From Methanobacteriaceae archaeon (GTDB lineage: Archaea; Methanobacteriota; Methanobacteria; Methanobacteriales; Methanobacteriaceae), in NCBI GenBank assembly GCA_027318585.1, contig DAHVOW010000006.1, positions 10,737 through 74,736 on the forward strand: 64,000 nucleotides of DNA, in the 5' to 3' direction. Below are positions 60,987 to 64,000 of the stretch, one piece after another. Position 1 is the stretch's first letter, and each line of letters begins with the position of its first letter. Below the pieces are notes generated by a model. The model had not been told where the DNA came from and did not search any database. It worked only from the letters and a program-made list of their open reading frames with translations. The translations under genes and the position numbers were made by a program.

Positions 60987-61585
60987 AAATTCAGTGCCAT
61001 GTTTAAAACCCCTTTTTTCCATCCCCCAAATGATAGTATCTTCTTGTTAAATACCTTAAAACCAAATTTTTCATACAATCGCAAAGCATCAGGATTGTCG
61101 ATATCAACGTCAAGAACTGCACGTTTACTACCGTGATCTTTAATCAATTCAACCACATTTTCCAGGATGAAAGAACCAATTCCTCTCCCACGGAATGATT
61201 CATCCACGGCTAATATGGCCAGATAACTGTCTTGATCTTCTAGATCTGAAAGAAATATGCCATCCAGGATAGAGATCATGGTATACTTGAAACTATCCAC
61301 CAAATTCATGTTTTTGAAAATAGATTTTAATTCCTCAAAAAAAGAAGGTCTTGTTCCATGGTGAATGACCGCTACACCTAACACCCGGTTCTTTTCATCA
61401 GTCCCCACATATATGTGCTGATGGTTCAATGTGTTAACATCGGCAAGAACCAATTTTTCTATTACCTGGGCACTTTTTTCCTTATTCCTATAAAAGAAAT
61501 CAAATGTATCGGTATCTGCTTCATAGATCAATTCAGCTACCTTAAATGAGCTATGTCTCTGGGTATCAAATTGTTCGAATTGCAT
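60983..61585 (-). CDS. GNAT-family N-acetyltransferase
   Basis: The 200-residue protein has the acetyl-CoA-binding motif A, LAILAVDESFRGRGIGSFIL near residues 121-140, followed by motif B, NPDALRLYEKFGFKVFNKK. The substrate is unknown; relatives act on proteins or small amines. It is followed by a possible small membrane protein. Confidence 0.88.
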   Translation of the reverse strand: MQFEQFDTQRHSSFKVAELIYEADTDTFDFFYRNKEKSAQVIEKLVLADVNTLNHQHIYVGTDEKNRVLGVAVIHHGTRPSFFEELKSIFKNMNLVDSFKYTMISILDGIFLSDLEDQDSYLAILAVDESFRGRGIGSFILENVVELIKDHGSKRAVLDVDIDNPDALRLYEKFGFKVFNKKILSFGGWKKGVLNMALNL

Positions 61586-61716
61586 TTGTATAACTCGTTT
61601 TTGATTATAAGATTGATATCAGCCACTAACTTTTACACTTGCAAGGTACGGCTATTTTGAATAATTAGTATGATTCTAAACAAAATATTAAACTAACGTG
61701 CATATAAAATAAAGCA

Positions 61717-63537
61717 ATGGAAACAAAAACCCTGGTTTTATTGGATATTGACTACGTTACCGAAGATAATAAGCCCGTAATAAGGTTATTTGGTACCTTT
61801 ATGGCTGAAGAAGGCCCTAAATCCATCATTGTATTGGATCGGGGTTTCCAGCCCTACATCTATGTAATTCCCCGTGATTTAGAAAGGTGCCAGGAAGAAC
61901 TGGAAGGGTTTGAAGTGGTGCAAGTGCAATCTGTGCCAAGAAAGGATCTGGGCAGACCAGTAAACGTTTTAAAGGTCTTTTTTAATCATCCGCAAGATGT
62001 GCCCCGTTTTAGAGATGATATTGCTAACTTGGATAGTGTGCATGAGATCAGAGAATATGATTTACCGTTTTATCGGAGATATCTAATTGATAAGGGGCTT
62101 TTTCCTATGGGAAAAGTAGAAGTGAAGGGTCATTCAATTCCAGCCAGCGAATATCAGGGAGGTCATGCTGAAAACACCCATATCATGGAGTTAGATGGTG
62201 AACCAGTTCTTTTAGAGTCCGATTTTCCTGAACTGAAAATTTTAAGTTTTGATATAGAAACTTACAACCCTAAAGGCATGCCTCGGCCAGAGGAAGACCC
62301 CATAATCATGATTAGTCTTTCCAGCAATGAAGGCTTGAGAAAAGTTATTTCCACAGCAAAATGTGATTTTGACTTTGTAGAAACAGTCGCCTCCGAAGAA
62401 GACATATTAAAAGAATTTATGAGTACCGTTAAAGAGGAGAACCCCAACATCATCATGGGTTACAATTCAGACAACTTCGACTTTAACTATATAAATGAAC
62501 GAGCTAAACGATTGGGGATTGCAGTGGACCTGGGAACGGACGGATCTTCCCTTAAATTCATGAGGAGGGGTTTCACCAACGCAGCACTGGTTAAAGGACG
62601 GGTACATATAGATCTGTATCTGGTGGTGCGTCGTTATATGTCTATGGACCGTTATACCCTGGAAAGAGTTTACTGGGAACTTTTTGGCGAGGACAAAGAA
62701 GACATACCCGGAGATGAGATCTGTGACTACTGGGACAACGGTGGCTTACAACTGGATTCCCTCTTTAAATACTCCCTGGATGATGCAGAGGCAGTTACCA
62801 AGATTGGAGAGAAAATGCTGCCCTTAACCATGGAGCTCACCCGGATCGTGGGTCAGCCCTTCTTCGACGTGGCCCGTATGGCGACCGGTCAATTAGTGGA
62901 GTGGTATCTAATCCGAAAAGCCTATGAAATTGGGGAATTAGTTCCAAACAAACCATCAGCAACAGAACATTCAAACCGAAGGGGTAAAAGGGCTGCGGGT
63001 GGCTACGTAAAGGATCCTGAGAAGGGACTTCATGAAAACATTGTTTATTTTGACTTTAGAAGCCTCTACCCCAGCATTATCATATCCAAAAACGTGTCCC
63101 TGGACACATTAGTGGAAGAATGTGAAGAAGGAAACTGTCACGTGTCCCCCGAAGCAGGCCATCTATTCTTAAAGAAACCACAAGGGTTTGTTCCATCGGT
63201 TATAGGCAATGTTTTAAGAGAGAGGGTACGTTTGAAGACCATGATGCACCAGGCCACTGACGAACGAGAGATTCAACTACTGAACGTCCAGCAAGAAGCA
63301 CTTAAACGTTTAGCCAACTCCATGTACGGAGTCTATGGATTTTCAAGGTTCCGGTGGTACAGTCTGGAATGTGCCGATGCCATCACCGCCTGGGGCCGGG
63401 ATTACATAAAGAAAACCATGAAGAAGGCTGAAAAATTCGGTTTTAAGCCCATATATGCTGATACTGATGGTTTCTACGCAGTTTACGAAGGAATTGATGA
63501 CTCACCCTTGGAACCAGATAATGAGATGTCAGGTTAA
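61717..63537 (+). CDS. polB1: Family B DNA polymerase, large part of a split enzyme
   Basis: The 606-residue protein has the exonuclease motif FDIETYNPKGM near residue 180, NIIMGYNSDNFDFNY (Exo II) and YSLDDAEA (Exo III), then polymerase motif A DFRSLYPSII near 448, motif B LKRLANSMYGVYGF and motif C YADTDG near 587. It stops about 20 residues after motif C, so the thumb is missing. This is the known split of PolB in Methanobacteriales, where a second gene encodes the rest; that gene is not in the window. Confidence 0.95.
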   Translation: METKTLVLLDIDYVTEDNKPVIRLFGTFMAEEGPKSIIVLDRGFQPYIYVIPRDLERCQEELEGFEVVQVQSVPRKDLGRPVNVLKVFFNHPQDVPRFRDDIANLDSVHEIREYDLPFYRRYLIDKGLFPMGKVEVKGHSIPASEYQGGHAENTHIMELDGEPVLLESDFPELKILSFDIETYNPKGMPRPEEDPIIMISLSSNEGLRKVISTAKCDFDFVETVASEEDILKEFMSTVKEENPNIIMGYNSDNFDFNYINERAKRLGIAVDLGTDGSSLKFMRRGFTNAALVKGRVHIDLYLVVRRYMSMDRYTLERVYWELFGEDKEDIPGDEICDYWDNGGLQLDSLFKYSLDDAEAVTKIGEKMLPLTMELTRIVGQPFFDVARMATGQLVEWYLIRKAYEIGELVPNKPSATEHSNRRGKRAAGGYVKDPEKGLHENIVYFDFRSLYPSIIISKNVSLDTLVEECEEGNCHVSPEAGHLFLKKPQGFVPSVIGNVLRERVRLKTMMHQATDEREIQLLNVQQEALKRLANSMYGVYGFSRFRWYSLECADAITAWGRDYIKKTMKKAEKFGFKPIYADTDGFYAVYEGIDDSPLEPDNEMSG

Positions 63538-63560
63538 TACACCATTTATGGAGACCAACT

Positions 63561-64000
63561 ATGGCATGGCAAGATGAATTGAATTTTGATCCCATTGAAA
63601 CCCTCTTATCCTGCGGTAATACCTCAATAGAATATTTTACTCGCTGCGAATTTTTAGAAGAGAATCTTGAACCTGTGGAAATCTTATGGGATCTAAATCC
63701 AGTTCAAAAAATATTCAAAAAACAGCAAAAAGAGGGTTTTTGGAAATATCCTGGCAAAATACGTGATTCACACGCTAATCAGGATTACAACCAGTTGGAA
63801 ACCTTTCGCATGTTCGGGGAACTGGTGGAAAAATATGGTCTAAACCAGGACCACCCCCGAATCGAGAAGGCCGCTCAATATCTTTTTAACTGTCAAACCG
63901 AAGAGGGGGACTTTCGTGGTATTTACGGCGGTCAGTACTCCACCACCTATTCTCCAGCCATAATGGAATTACTCATCAAGGCCGGTTACTTGAATGATAC
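63561..64000 (+). CDS. Prenyltransferase/squalene-cyclase-like repeat protein, N-terminal fragment
   Basis: The gene continues past the right edge. The 147 residues present include repeat-like helices (ETFRMFGELVEKYGLNQDHP; AQYLFNCQTEEGDFRGIYGG), the pattern of the prenyltransferase/squalene-oxidase repeat superfamily with its QxxxGxF-type turn. It starts 23 bases after polB1 with a GGAGACC site. Enzyme activity cannot be judged from this part. Confidence 0.65.
   Translation, partial: MAWQDELNFDPIETLLSCGNTSIEYFTRCEFLEENLEPVEILWDLNPVQKIFKKQQKEGFWKYPGKIRDSHANQDYNQLETFRMFGELVEKYGLNQDHPRIEKAAQYLFNCQTEEGDFRGIYGGQYSTTYSPAIMELLIKAGYLND

Overview
The window comes from a methanogenic euryarchaeon of the order Methanobacteriales, most like a mesophilic Methanobacterium. 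The evidence is a 16-gene run for the energy-converting hydrogenase Ehb, a formylmethanofuran:tetrahydromethanopterin formyltransferase (Ftr), a family B DNA polymerase that stops just after the YADTDG motif as in the split polymerase of this order, archaeal NOP5/fibrillarin, an Rnl3-type RNA ligase, a tRNA-Trp with an archaeal intron, and TATA-type promoters. Many genes have strong purine-rich ribosome binding sites (GGAGG or GGTGA), and several starts were moved from the longest reading frame to the codon that such a site points to.

Layout. 1-8.7 kb: pyrimidine synthesis (pyrK, pyrD), the C/D-box RNP proteins NOP5 and fibrillarin, CoaBC, a zinc-ribbon KH protein, two envelope proteins, prephenate dehydratase and RNA ligase. 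8.7-14.6 kb: a minus-strand block of five CBS-domain genes downstream of queE, queD and a DUF366 gene. 14.7-20 kb: a nucleotidyltransferase, homoserine dehydrogenase, a lone Cas4-like nuclease, a cupin, DUF6448 and an ACT-domain protein. 20-23.2 kb: an ArsR regulator, two flavodoxin-like proteins and an iron-sulfur aldo/keto reductase, with matching operators before arsR and before the flavodoxins. 23.4-30.1 kb: a TetR-controlled operon of pyruvyl transferase-like protein, a reductase-acyl-AMP ligase fusion, a small Cys-containing protein and a GMC oxidoreductase. This is the best candidate for an undescribed pathway. 30.1-39.5 kb: ehbP to ehbA. 39.8-54.5 kb: membrane and metabolic genes including argG, BofA-like, Nnr, a K+ channel with three copies of an unfamiliar domain, ftr, slipin, TrkH/TrkA, UbiA and a methanogen-type regulator. 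54.5-64 kb: tRNA-Trp (intron) and tRNA-Cys, a RibD-like reductase, a PEP mutase/isocitrate lyase-family protein, a truncated LysE gene, a YhgE/Pip protein with a TrmB regulator and operator, a GNAT enzyme, polB1 and the start of a prenyltransferase-like gene.

No CRISPR array, insertion sequence, prophage or rRNA operon was seen. Most of the window is ordinary chromosomal backbone. The points most worth following are the TetR cluster, the repeat domain on the K+ channel, the CBS/queuosine-type gene block, a queE whose radical-SAM motif lies upstream of every standard start codon, a possible frameshift in the NOP5 tail, and several paired palindromic operators.
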